The notes under the pieces were generated by a model that had not been told where the DNA came from, made no database searches, and saw only the letters and a program-made list of their open reading frames with translations. From NCBI GenBank assembly GCA_043777755.1, contig JAYWHK010000083.1, positions 1 through 31,158 on the forward strand: 31,158 nucleotides of DNA, written 5' to 3'. A program made the translations under genes and the position numbers. Below are positions 15,601-23,138 of this stretch, piece by piece. The stretch's first letter is position 1. Each line of letters opens with the position of its first letter. The stretch comes from CANHEE01 sp043777755. Lineage in GTDB: Bacteria > Bacteroidota > Bacteroidia > Chitinophagales > Saprospiraceae.

Positions 15601-18600
15601 ACATATACAGTAACAATTACAGACAAAAATAATTGTAAAGTAATTGGTACAGCAAATGTGAAAGCTGCAACTGAATTAACAGTGACAGTTTCTGTGAAAA
15701 GTGATGTTGCTTGTTTCGGAGAGAAAACAGGTTCTATTTCATTGTTCGTTTCTGGCGGTTCAGCTCCTTATGCTTATGCTTGGAGCAACGGTGGAACTTC
15801 TGCTGATGCAACTGGCTTATCTGCTGGTGTTTATTCAGCAACAGTAACAGATGCAAATGGTTGTGTAAAAGTAATTCAAACTACTATTTCTCAACCTGCT
15901 TCTCCTTTATCAGCAGTAACATCTACTAAAGATGCTTCTTGTGGTAACAATAATGGTTCAGCAACAGTAACAGCTGCTGGTGGTACAACTTCTTATTCTT
16001 ACGCTTGGAGCAATGGTGCTACAACTGCAACTATCAGTAACATTGGTGCTGGTGATTATACTGTAACTGTAACAGACAGCAAAGGTTGTACTGTTGTAAA
16101 ATCAGCAAAAGTTATCCAACCTACATCATTGGTTTTGGCAACTACTCAAACAAACTTGAAGTGTGCTGCGGACAAAATCGGTACAGCTACTGTAACAGCT
16201 GCTGGCGGAATGGCTCCATACACTTATGCTTGGAGTACTGGTGCTACAACTACATTTGTTTCTGGCTTAGGTGCAGGAACTTACACTGTGACAGTAACTG
16301 ACGCTAATGGTTGTAAAGCAACTGAAAGTGTTACAATCACTGGTCCTGACGCAATCGTAGTAACTGCAAGTGCAACACCTACTTTATGTAATGGTGCAAG
16401 TGAAGGAACTGTAACTGCTTCTGTAGTAAGTGGTGGTACTGGTCCTTTCGGATTCAAGTGGAGCAATGGCGTAGGCGGTGCTTCTCAAAATGGTTTGACT
16501 GCTGGTACTTATACAGTAACTGTAACAGACCAAAACGGTTGTACTGGTACAAGCTCTGCAACGGTAACTCAACCAACTGCGGTTTCAGTAAGTACAACTT
16601 CTGTTTCTACAATTTGTAAAGGTGCTTCTAATGGTTCTGCAACAGCAACAGCTGCTGGTGGTACTGCGCCTTACGCATTCATTTGGAGTACTGGTGCAAC
16701 TACTGCAACAATCACTAACTTAGGTGCTGATACATATTATGTAACAGTAACTGATGCAAATGGTTGTACAGCTTCTAATATCGTAAAAGTAAGCGAGCCT
16801 TTTGCTTACAAATTAGACCTTACAACAAGCAATATCAACTGTAAAGGTGGTACTGATGGTTCTGCAAAAATAATCGTTACTGGCGGCCCTGCTGGTGGTT
16901 CTTACTCTATTATTTGGAGTACTGGTGCTACTACAAGTGTTGTTGGTGGTTTAGGTGCAGGAACTTATACTGTAACTGTTACAGATAACAAAGGTTGTTC
17001 TACAATTGCAAATGCTGTAATTACTGAACCATCTGAATTAACCATCGTTACATCAAGCAAAGATGCTACTTGTAATGGTAACAAAAACGGTTCTGCAAGT
17101 GTTACTGCTGTAAACGGTGGTAATGGTCCTTACACTTATGTTTGGAGTAATTTTGCAACAACATCATCAATTAATAACTTAGGTGCTGGTGTATATTCAG
17201 TAACGGTTAAAGATGCTAATGGTTGTACAAAATCTGCAACAATGGTGGTTAAAGATGCACCTGCATTGGTTTGTACTGCGGTTGTTTCTTCTGAAGTACA
17301 AACATACAATGGTACTCAAGGTTCTGGTGTTGCTTCTGCTTCTGGTGGAACTGCTCCATACTCATACAAATGGAGTAATAATGCTACTACAGCTGCTGTA
17401 ACAGGTTTAGCTGCTGGTACTTATACTGTAACAATTACAGATGCTAATGGCTGTACTTGTTCATCAACTATTTCATTGATGAACAGATCTAAAATTGGTA
17501 ACTTCGTATGGTTTGACCAAAACGGTGACGGTATCCAAACTCCTGGTGAGCAAGGTTTAGCTAACGTAACAGTTACTATTTCTGGTACAAAAGCTGGTAC
17601 TAATGCACCTGTTTCTGAAACAGTTGTAACTGGTGCTAATGGTGAATATAGTTTTGACGGTTTGATGGCTGGTACTTACAAAGTAACTTTCAAAGCACCT
17701 AACGAATATATGCCAACTTTGGCAAATGCTACTTTTGATGACAAAGATAGTGATGTTGATATGACTACCTTTATGACAACTAACTATACTTTGGGAACAG
17801 GTGAATTCAATCAAACTATTGACGCTGGTTTCTTCAAAAAAGTAAAAATTGGTGATACTGTTTGGTTTGATAAAAACAAAAACGGTCTTCAAGATGGTGG
17901 TGAGTCTGGTTTTGCTAACATTATGGTGAAATTATTCAAGCCTGGTGCTGACAATAACTTCGGTACAGCTGATGATGTTCTTGTAGAATCTACATTGACG
18001 GATAATACTGGTATGTATATGTTCTTGGTAATGCCAGGTATGAAATACCAAGTTGAGTTTATGAAGTCTTCAATCCCTGCGGGTTATGCACTTACAACTC
18101 AAAACGTTGGTTTAAATGATTTGATTGATTCTGATGCAAACGTGAACACTGGTCGTAGCGATATTATCATGGTAATGTTTGGTCAAAACAATGATATGAG
18201 TATTGACGCTGGTCTTTATGTACCTTGTGACAATATCATTGATGGTGGTTTAGTAGGTCCTAAGAGCCAGATTCTTTGTGGCCCTGGTGTAGCTGCTACA
18301 ATCAACGAAATCGGTGCACCATCTGGTGGCGCAGGTCCAATTGAGTACTTGTGGTTGAAATCAACAAAAGGACCTCTTTATGTTCCTGGTAGCACAGATT
18401 GGACACCAATCACTGGTACAAATAGTGCATCTTATTCTCCTGGTTTCTTAGCTCAAACAACTTGGTTTATCCGTTGCGCACGTCGTGCAGGTTGTGATGC
18501 TTATTCTGGTGAGTCTAACGTAGTTATGGTTTCTGTAAATGCTATTCCTACTGCTACAATTAAGAATTATCCAACAACAGATATTTGTACTTTGACAATG

Positions 18601-19365
18601 AATAACTTTGTTGCAACAACAGCGGGTTCTACTGCAACTTATCAGTGGAACTTCGGACAAGGTGCTGTTCCTCAAAATGGTACAGGTTTGTCTGTTGATA
18701 ACGTAATGTACAACTCTCCTGGTCAAAAAACAGTAACATTGAATGTAACAAAAGATGGTTGCGATGCTTCTACTTCTGTGACTGTAAATGTAATCGTTTG
18801 TCCTGGAGCTGGTGCAAAAGTTGCTATCACGACTATCAATGCTTTACCTGTTCAGAACCAACGTGTAGATGTTAGCTGGGAAACTACTGACCCTACAATT
18901 GATAACGTATTCGTTGTTGAGCGTAGCAAAGCTGGTGGAAAATGGGAAGCTGTTGGTACAGTGAACGCTGCTGATTTCAATGTATTGCCTTACACATTTG
19001 TTGATAAAAAACCTACTTTGGGTGTAAATCAATACCGTGTAAAACACGTTGATTTGGTTGGTGACGCTGTAATGTCGAAAATCAAAAATGCAATGATTTT
19101 TGCTGATTTGTTGAAAGAAGTTGTGATTTATCCAAATCCATTTACAAACAAAGTAAATGTTGAATTGACAAAAGTAACTGCGAAAGTAGCGACTGTTGAA
19201 ATCGTAAATTCATTCGGACAAGTAGTGAAAATTGTGAAAATCCCTGGTGGTCAAACTCGTCAAGAAGTTGATATGTCTGACTTACAGTCTGGTTTCTATA
19301 TTATCAAAATTGATTTTGATGGTGTGAAAACAGAAGTTCACAAAGTTATGCGTCAAGAGCAGTAA
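12685..19365 (+). CDS. Giant secreted adhesin with 18 SprB-type repeats and T9SS type A sorting domain
   Basis: A 2226-residue cell-surface or secreted protein, probably adhesive. Residues 1-29 are a signal peptide. Two cysteine-bearing modules opening CDN and closing with an RCARRAGC-like motif lie at 31-133 and 134-242. Residues 246-1601 hold 18 SprB-type repeats averaging 75 residues, each built around GGTAPYTYxWSNG, AGTYTVTVTD and NGC. Two SdrD B-like domains follow (1602-1720 and 1721-1847), opening IGNFVWFDQNGDG and IGDTVWFDKNKNG. A third CDN module starts at 1848. PKD-like and fibronectin-like sequence leads to a type A sorting domain (YPNPFTNKVNVEL, then a basic tail), which directs export by T9SS and usually cleavage and anchoring. 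It has its own promoter and terminator. The type A domain and absence of a sprF/porP neighbour distinguish it from true gliding adhesin SprB. Confidence 0.9.
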   Translation: MKSYQFYTKLVFSCMVFMMTILSSTTTFAQCDNVTAGGTIGYDQASNLPFDPQPIVNVTSPTGGTGALEYQWLYTTNPYNTNFSQWTMIPNGTSANYDPSFTTATTFFVRCARRAGCTDYVKESNIVVVTVSPCDNITDGGKITSNQIGCNAGQGADPAPFTNATSASGGTGSGPIEYAWFKSTVGGTFNLSNPNWIQILGANAASYDPPAGLTATTYYVRVARRNGCITWLASNSVSVTMKMSPMVTWTTVPNTCFGGSNGSINLTVAGGTAPYAYSWSYGSILPNTQNPKNLPATVYNVTVTDGSTCMAMHSITVTEPAPMAIDFNPTVNVKCYNDNTGKAVAQVTGGTAPYSYLWSNGATAPVNNGLAAGKYFVTVTDIKGCQKAKSVDITQPFALTATTTNTNVKCFGGSDASATVTASGGTAPYTYFWSNGQTSTTATGLKAGVYAVVIRDANLCEVSVSVNITQPTVLDVSTTKVDPSCNGAATGSVTLTTTGGTTPYSYAWSNGASTQNLTNVAAGTYTVTVTDANGCKKISVVTLNQPTAIVLNTTSTNVKCNGGSTGSAASVVTGGTAPYGIQWSNGATTASISNIKAGTYTLTVTDNNGCTKTGSVTITEPSALVATMTGSDLACGGANTGTASVIASGGTAPYKYKWSNGATSASLTNLTTGIYTVTVTDGNACTVVGQAQITQPTPIELTSVSDSPKCNNGNDGTATVSVSGGSAPYTYAWSNGGTTATVKGLTPGTYTVTVTDKNGCSKFLDIPIANPAPIVVVPTTTNVLCNNGKGGISLAISGGQSPYTVNWNNGANGTPLTNVGAGTYTATVTDALGCTQVVSAEIKQPAAIVLTPTITNVKCNGQSTGAASIAINGGVAPYSTLWSTGSTANSITGLLAGSYTVTVTDGNGCKSSQAIVISEPTILDVAVAANDEKCFGQKNGSAIAVATGGTAPYKYTWSNGSTSSSITNLVPGTYTVTITDKNNCKVIGTANVKAATELTVTVSVKSDVACFGEKTGSISLFVSGGSAPYAYAWSNGGTSADATGLSAGVYSATVTDANGCVKVIQTTISQPASPLSAVTSTKDASCGNNNGSATVTAAGGTTSYSYAWSNGATTATISNIGAGDYTVTVTDSKGCTVVKSAKVIQPTSLVLATTQTNLKCAADKIGTATVTAAGGMAPYTYAWSTGATTTFVSGLGAGTYTVTVTDANGCKATESVTITGPDAIVVTASATPTLCNGASEGTVTASVVSGGTGPFGFKWSNGVGGASQNGLTAGTYTVTVTDQNGCTGTSSATVTQPTAVSVSTTSVSTICKGASNGSATATAAGGTAPYAFIWSTGATTATITNLGADTYYVTVTDANGCTASNIVKVSEPFAYKLDLTTSNINCKGGTDGSAKIIVTGGPAGGSYSIIWSTGATTSVVGGLGAGTYTVTVTDNKGCSTIANAVITEPSELTIVTSSKDATCNGNKNGSASVTAVNGGNGPYTYVWSNFATTSSINNLGAGVYSVTVKDANGCTKSATMVVKDAPALVCTAVVSSEVQTYNGTQGSGVASASGGTAPYSYKWSNNATTAAVTGLAAGTYTVTITDANGCTCSSTISLMNRSKIGNFVWFDQNGDGIQTPGEQGLANVTVTISGTKAGTNAPVSETVVTGANGEYSFDGLMAGTYKVTFKAPNEYMPTLANATFDDKDSDVDMTTFMTTNYTLGTGEFNQTIDAGFFKKVKIGDTVWFDKNKNGLQDGGESGFANIMVKLFKPGADNNFGTADDVLVESTLTDNTGMYMFLVMPGMKYQVEFMKSSIPAGYALTTQNVGLNDLIDSDANVNTGRSDIIMVMFGQNNDMSIDAGLYVPCDNIIDGGLVGPKSQILCGPGVAATINEIGAPSGGAGPIEYLWLKSTKGPLYVPGSTDWTPITGTNSASYSPGFLAQTTWFIRCARRAGCDAYSGESNVVMVSVNAIPTATIKNYPTTDICTLTMNNFVATTAGSTATYQWNFGQGAVPQNGTGLSVDNVMYNSPGQKTVTLNVTKDGCDASTSVTVNVIVCPGAGAKVAITTINALPVQNQRVDVSWETTDPTIDNVFVVERSKAGGKWEAVGTVNAADFNVLPYTFVDKKPTLGVNQYRVKHVDLVGDAVMSKIKNAMIFADLLKEVVIYPNPFTNKVNVELTKVTAKVATVEIVNSFGQVVKIVKIPGGQTRQEVDMSDLQSGFYIIKIDFDGVKTEVHKVMRQEQ
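13420..17487 (+). repeat. Tandem array of 18 SprB-type coding repeats
   Basis: Units average 226 bp and show strong protein similarity with moderate DNA divergence. Words such as ggtacttatacagtaacagt recur through the array. Most units carry two cysteines about 45-50 residues apart, one near the start (xKC) and one in NGC, presumably forming a disulphide. Units 8 and 12 are one residue shorter than the average, and unit 18 has lost the usual first Cys. Confidence 0.88.
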
Positions 19366-19436
19366 TTAAACCGCAAAATGTAAAAGTTTAAATGTAAAAG
19401 TATTTTACATGATAATTTTTTATTTTTTGTAAATAT

Positions 19437-19474
19437 AAAAATCCTCCGTAGTGTTATGCTGCGGAGGATTTTTT
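19437..19474 (+). terminator. Strong rho-independent terminator after the adhesin gene
   Basis: The stem tcctccgtag (19442-19451) pairs with ctgcggagga (19459-19468) with one G-U pair, around the loop tgttatg. It extends as A-T pairs into flanking A and T runs and is followed by T6. It lies about 70 bp after the adhesin stop. Confidence 0.85.
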
Positions 19475-19493
19475 GTTATTATGCTCAAAATAC

Positions 19494-19560
19494 ACAGTAG
19501 AGAAAAGGCATACCTTTTCTTATGCTGCGGGCGAGAAAAGGCATACCTTTTCTCTACTGT
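19494..19560. repeat. 67-nt nested palindrome containing two identical 20-nt palindromes
   Basis: The 20-nt palindrome agaaaaggcataccttttct occurs at 19501-19520 and again at 19534-19553, separated by 13 nt. The outer arms acagtag (19494-19500) and ctactgt (19554-19560) are complementary, so the whole segment can fold either as one long hairpin or as two short ones. It resembles a paired REP-like element and lies between the adhesin terminator and the permease gene. Confidence 0.8.
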
Positions 19561-19622
19561 TCACAATATTTCCTTTCTAAAAACGACTAACAAAATGGAT
19601 TTAAAAATTAAAAAATACCATT

Positions 19623-22160
19623 ATGTTGAATTGGCTTTTTACAATGGCTTGGCGAGATAGCCGCCGCAATCGAGGAAAATTATTGCTTTTTGCATCGTCT
19701 ATAGTGTTGGGAATTGCTGCATTGGTAGCGATTGATGCTTTTTCTGAAAATCTACAAAAAAGTATCAATGGCGAAGCGAAAGGCTTGATTGGAGCTGATT
19801 TGGCATTGCAAACCCGTCAGCAAGGGATTGTGGACAAAAGTATTTTGAGTTTGATGGACAGCTTGGGCGGAGAACGTGCGCAAGAGATTTCGTTTGCTTC
19901 CATGGCGTATTTGCCAAGGGTGCAACAAACCCGTTTGATAGCGGTGCGTGCGATTGAAGGAAATTTTCCTTTTTATGGAAAAATTGAAACAACGCCAGCT
20001 GAAGCTGCACAAACGTTCAAAACAGGCAATCCAAAAGTGTTGGTGGATAGAAGTTTGTTCAATCAGTTTAATTTGGTGATTGGTGACAGCATAAAAATTG
20101 GTGAAAAAACTTTCGAGATTGTTGGAGAAGCAAGCTCTGGTCCTGGTCAATCAAGTATTGGTTCGACGGTTGCGCCGATTGTGTATCTGCCAATGAAAGA
20201 TTTAGATGAAACAGGTTTGGTTCAAAGAGGAAGTCGTGTTAGTTTTCAATATTATTTCAAATTTCCTGATAGTGTCAATTCTGATATTTTGATAAAACCA
20301 TATCAAAAACGCCTTGATGTAGCAAAAATTGATACAGAAACTGTCGAAACTCGTAAAAAAGCCATTGGTGCAGCTTTCCGAAACATGACCGACTTTTTGG
20401 GATTGATAGGTTTTGTTGCGTTACTTTTGGGTTGTATTGGTGTGGCGAGTGCCGTTCATATTTATGTAAAGGATAAAAAACCAGTCATTGCGATTTTGCG
20501 AACTTTGGGAACAAGTGGTATGCAATCGTTTTGGATTGTGATGATTCAGATTGTGGTGATGGCATTTGCAGCAGCGATTTTTGGTGCATTGCTGGGAACT
20601 TCGATTCAATATTTTTTACCCATTTTATTAAAAGATTTTTTACCTATCCAAAATTTTGTCAATGAAATTTCTTGGTTTTCGATGGGTCGTGGCATTGTGA
20701 TTGGTGTAATTGTCGCTGTTTTATTTGCGCTTTTATCGCTTTTAAGTATTAGAAATACATCGCCTTTGCGTGTTTTGCGGGCATCTTTTGAAGAAAATGC
20801 CAGTTATAAAGATTTTGCGCAATGGATGGTTTATACACTTATCGTTGTGTTTATTGGTTCGTTTGCTTATATGCAGACAAAAGAAATTAAAGTAGCCGTT
20901 GGATTTTTAGTAGGCTTGTTGTTTATGTTTTTGATTTTGACGGCAATCGCAAAATTATTGACTTGGACACTTCGCCGTTTCTTTCCGATGGGTTGGAGTT
21001 ATGTATGGCGACAAGGTATTTCTAATTTGTATCGTCCTAACAATCAGACACTTATCTTGATGGTTTCGATTGGTTTAGGTACAACTTTGGTCACAACGTT
21101 ATTTTTTACACAAAATCTTTTGCTCAAACAAGTGCAACTCAGCGGTAGCGGTGACCAGCCCAATATGATTCTTTTTGACATTCAAAGCAAGCAAAAAGAA
21201 GAAATAAAAACGCTGGTAAAAAGCTACCAAATGCCTGTGATTCAAGATGTTCCGATTGTAACAATGCGTTTGGAAAGCCTTGATGGAAAAAATGTAACAG
21301 AATGGTTGGCTGATTCGACCATCAAAATGGAAAAATGGGCGTTGGAAAGAGAATACCGTTGTACGTATCGTGATACTTTGATTGAAACGGAAAAAGTAGT
21401 CGAAGGAGAGTTCTTGAATCAAAGCAAAAAAAATGACGACATCGTTTATGTTTCGATTTCGGATAGGGTAGCGGAAGCACTCAACATCAAGCCTGGTGCA
21501 AAAATGACTTTTAATGTACAAGGTGCGCCCATCGAAACGGTGGTTAGCGATGTTCGTATTGTGAATTTTAACCGTGTACAAACCAACTTTTTTGTTGTTT
21601 TTCCAAGTAAAGTACTGGAATCTGCGCCACAATTCCATGTGGTCGTGACCCGTGTGGCTGATGTAAAGCAATCGGCTGATTTTCAAAAAGATGTGGTTTT
21701 GAAATACCCTAATATTTCTGCGATTGACCTTAGTCAAATCTTAAAAACGGTGGACACCGTACTTGGAAAAGTATCTTTTGTGATTCGTTTTATGGCATTG
21801 TTTAGTATTTTGACAGGTTTGATTGTATTGATAAGTTCTGTTGCTTTGAGTAAATACCAACGTATGCAAGAAAGTGTTTTACTTAGAACTTTGGGCGCAA
21901 GTCGTCGTCAAATCCTAAGTATCAACGCTATTGAATATTTGATGTTGGGAACATTGGCAACTTTGACAGGAATTATTTTGTCGATTGCAGCGGCTTTTGC
22001 TTTGTCAAAATTCGTTTTCAAAGTACCTTTTGAGCCAGATTGGACACCAACGATTTTTGTTTTCATCGCCATTGTTGCTTTGACATTGATTATTGGTCTT
22101 TTTAATAGTCGTTCTGTCTTGAATCATCCGCCTTTGGAGGTGTTGCGAAATGAGGTGTAG
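19623..22160 (+). CDS. FtsX/MacB-type ABC transporter permease (YbbP-like)
   Basis: An 845-residue inner-membrane permease of the ABC3 type. A first membrane helix at about 20-40 follows the basic start MLNWLFTMAWRDSRRNRGK. A periplasmic MacB-like domain spans about 45-240. The first FtsX domain (about 257-380) has VALLLGCIGVASAVHIYV and AILRTLGTS. A middle membrane block and a second periplasmic region precede the second FtsX domain (about 720-845), with SVLLRTLGASRRQIL. The duplicated layout is that of YbbP, which normally partners the ATPase YbbA; no ATPase gene adjoins it. I chose the ATG at 19623, after an A-rich stretch. Such systems export lipoproteins, lipids or peptides; the substrate here is unknown. 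Confidence 0.85.
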   Translation: MLNWLFTMAWRDSRRNRGKLLLFASSIVLGIAALVAIDAFSENLQKSINGEAKGLIGADLALQTRQQGIVDKSILSLMDSLGGERAQEISFASMAYLPRVQQTRLIAVRAIEGNFPFYGKIETTPAEAAQTFKTGNPKVLVDRSLFNQFNLVIGDSIKIGEKTFEIVGEASSGPGQSSIGSTVAPIVYLPMKDLDETGLVQRGSRVSFQYYFKFPDSVNSDILIKPYQKRLDVAKIDTETVETRKKAIGAAFRNMTDFLGLIGFVALLLGCIGVASAVHIYVKDKKPVIAILRTLGTSGMQSFWIVMIQIVVMAFAAAIFGALLGTSIQYFLPILLKDFLPIQNFVNEISWFSMGRGIVIGVIVAVLFALLSLLSIRNTSPLRVLRASFEENASYKDFAQWMVYTLIVVFIGSFAYMQTKEIKVAVGFLVGLLFMFLILTAIAKLLTWTLRRFFPMGWSYVWRQGISNLYRPNNQTLILMVSIGLGTTLVTTLFFTQNLLLKQVQLSGSGDQPNMILFDIQSKQKEEIKTLVKSYQMPVIQDVPIVTMRLESLDGKNVTEWLADSTIKMEKWALEREYRCTYRDTLIETEKVVEGEFLNQSKKNDDIVYVSISDRVAEALNIKPGAKMTFNVQGAPIETVVSDVRIVNFNRVQTNFFVVFPSKVLESAPQFHVVVTRVADVKQSADFQKDVVLKYPNISAIDLSQILKTVDTVLGKVSFVIRFMALFSILTGLIVLISSVALSKYQRMQESVLLRTLGASRRQILSINAIEYLMLGTLATLTGIILSIAAAFALSKFVFKVPFEPDWTPTIFVFIAIVALTLIIGLFNSRSVLNHPPLEVLRNEV

Positions 22161-22194
22161 TTTTTGTTAATTTTTTGTTAAAGTTTTTAATTCA

Positions 22195-22227
22195 TTTTTT
22201 TTTTTTTTTTTTATAAATATATATTTG
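22195..22227 (+). promoter_or_regulatory. Possible promoter with an 18-T tract upstream of the lipoprotein gene
   Basis: TATATTTG at 22220-22227 fits the TAnnTTTG box, giving a leader of nearly 90 nt to the ATG at 22321. The region where a -33 TTG would sit is an uninterrupted run of 18 T at 22195-22212. Length changes in this run could alter promoter spacing. No proper -33 element is visible. Confidence 0.35.
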
Positions 22228-22320
22228 CAAATAATTACCATTTATAATGATATTGTTTTGATTTTAGTTAAATTAAAAAATTTATATTGGTGCATTTTTA
22301 ATGTTTAAAAAATAAAATTT

Positions 22321-23130
22321 ATGAAATTACAAATTTATTTAGCTGTACTTATGTTAACTTTGTTCTCGTCATGTGGAAATGATGAAGTAGGGTTTAATCA
22401 ATGTAGTGGAGACGTAGCTATACAGTACGAAGTAGAAAGTACAAGTTTTGCTACGCCTTCTAATCAATCAGACGTAGGGAAATTGACTCCTTATGATCAT
22501 ATTTATGCTCTCCCAAGAACAGAACGGGCTAAGGTTGAAGTATGTTACTCGAAAGATGGTACGTATTTTATGCATATTCAAAATATGCAACCAAAACAAA
22601 ATAATTATGCAAACAATGTTATTGGGACTGATTTAAAAGCTAATTATAGTAGGGCTGAAATTAAAAATGGTGAAGTACGAATTTATGGCGAAGATGGCAC
22701 ACTGGAAAATAGTATTGAAGACAACGATTTTATTGACGAGAATAAAAAATTAGTAGAGAATATTTTAAACACATCTTCTATAGACAAAAATTTGCTTGAT
22801 AAACTTGCACCAACTCTAAAAGCCGCAGGACATGAGGTTTTTGAAAGTAAAGACAACAAATACGTATCATGGAAAGTTAAAGATTCAAATGGTGATTTTT
22901 CTCTAATCGTTTTTGACAAAGAAAAAATGATGTTATCAGGAATTCAGCAATATGATGTGACTAATAAATTGAAAGAACAAACTATAATAAATGCAGAACG
23001 AAGTGACGACAAAATTATTGTAAAAGGGTTCAGTTCTATTGAATATACAACTTCTCCGTTTAGTAAAATTCCAATGAAACGCATATATAATTCAAAATAT
23101 GAAAACTTCACATTACTAACTTCTAAATAA
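22321..23130 (+). CDS. Putative lipoprotein of unknown function
   Basis: I do not recognise this family. The 269-residue product has a signal peptide ending LFSSC with C18 as lipid site, then GNDEVGFNQC. The mature part is hydrophilic and charged, with a few aromatic strands (YEVES, VEVCYSKDGTYFMHI, VSWKVKDSNGDFSLIVFDKEK) suggesting a beta-rich fold, plus a helical stretch near 130-180 rich in Asn, Asp and Leu. Further cysteines are C28 and one in VCYSK. It ends 8 bp before the hydrolase-like gene, so the two are almost certainly co-transcribed and probably act together in the envelope. Base composition is more AT-rich than the neighbouring permease. Confidence 0.7.
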   Translation: MKLQIYLAVLMLTLFSSCGNDEVGFNQCSGDVAIQYEVESTSFATPSNQSDVGKLTPYDHIYALPRTERAKVEVCYSKDGTYFMHIQNMQPKQNNYANNVIGTDLKANYSRAEIKNGEVRIYGEDGTLENSIEDNDFIDENKKLVENILNTSSIDKNLLDKLAPTLKAAGHEVFESKDNKYVSWKVKDSNGDFSLIVFDKEKMMLSGIQQYDVTNKLKEQTIINAERSDDKIIVKGFSSIEYTTSPFSKIPMKRIYNSKYENFTLLTSK

Positions 23131-23138
23131 CTTTTAAA

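Noticed and set aside
13420..17487. CRISPR or satellite-like array
   Set aside because: The regular 226-bp periodicity lies inside one open frame and encodes SprB-type protein repeats; there are no short repeats separated by unique spacers.
12685..19365. Orthologue of gliding-motility adhesin SprB
   Set aside because: It is far shorter than SprB, has a type A rather than type B sorting domain, and no sprF/porP gene is next to it.
19451..19660. 69-codon open frame over the 67-nt palindrome
   Set aside because: It runs through the terminator and the repeated palindrome, producing a duplicated REKAYLF peptide. It overlaps the permease start and has no coding signature.
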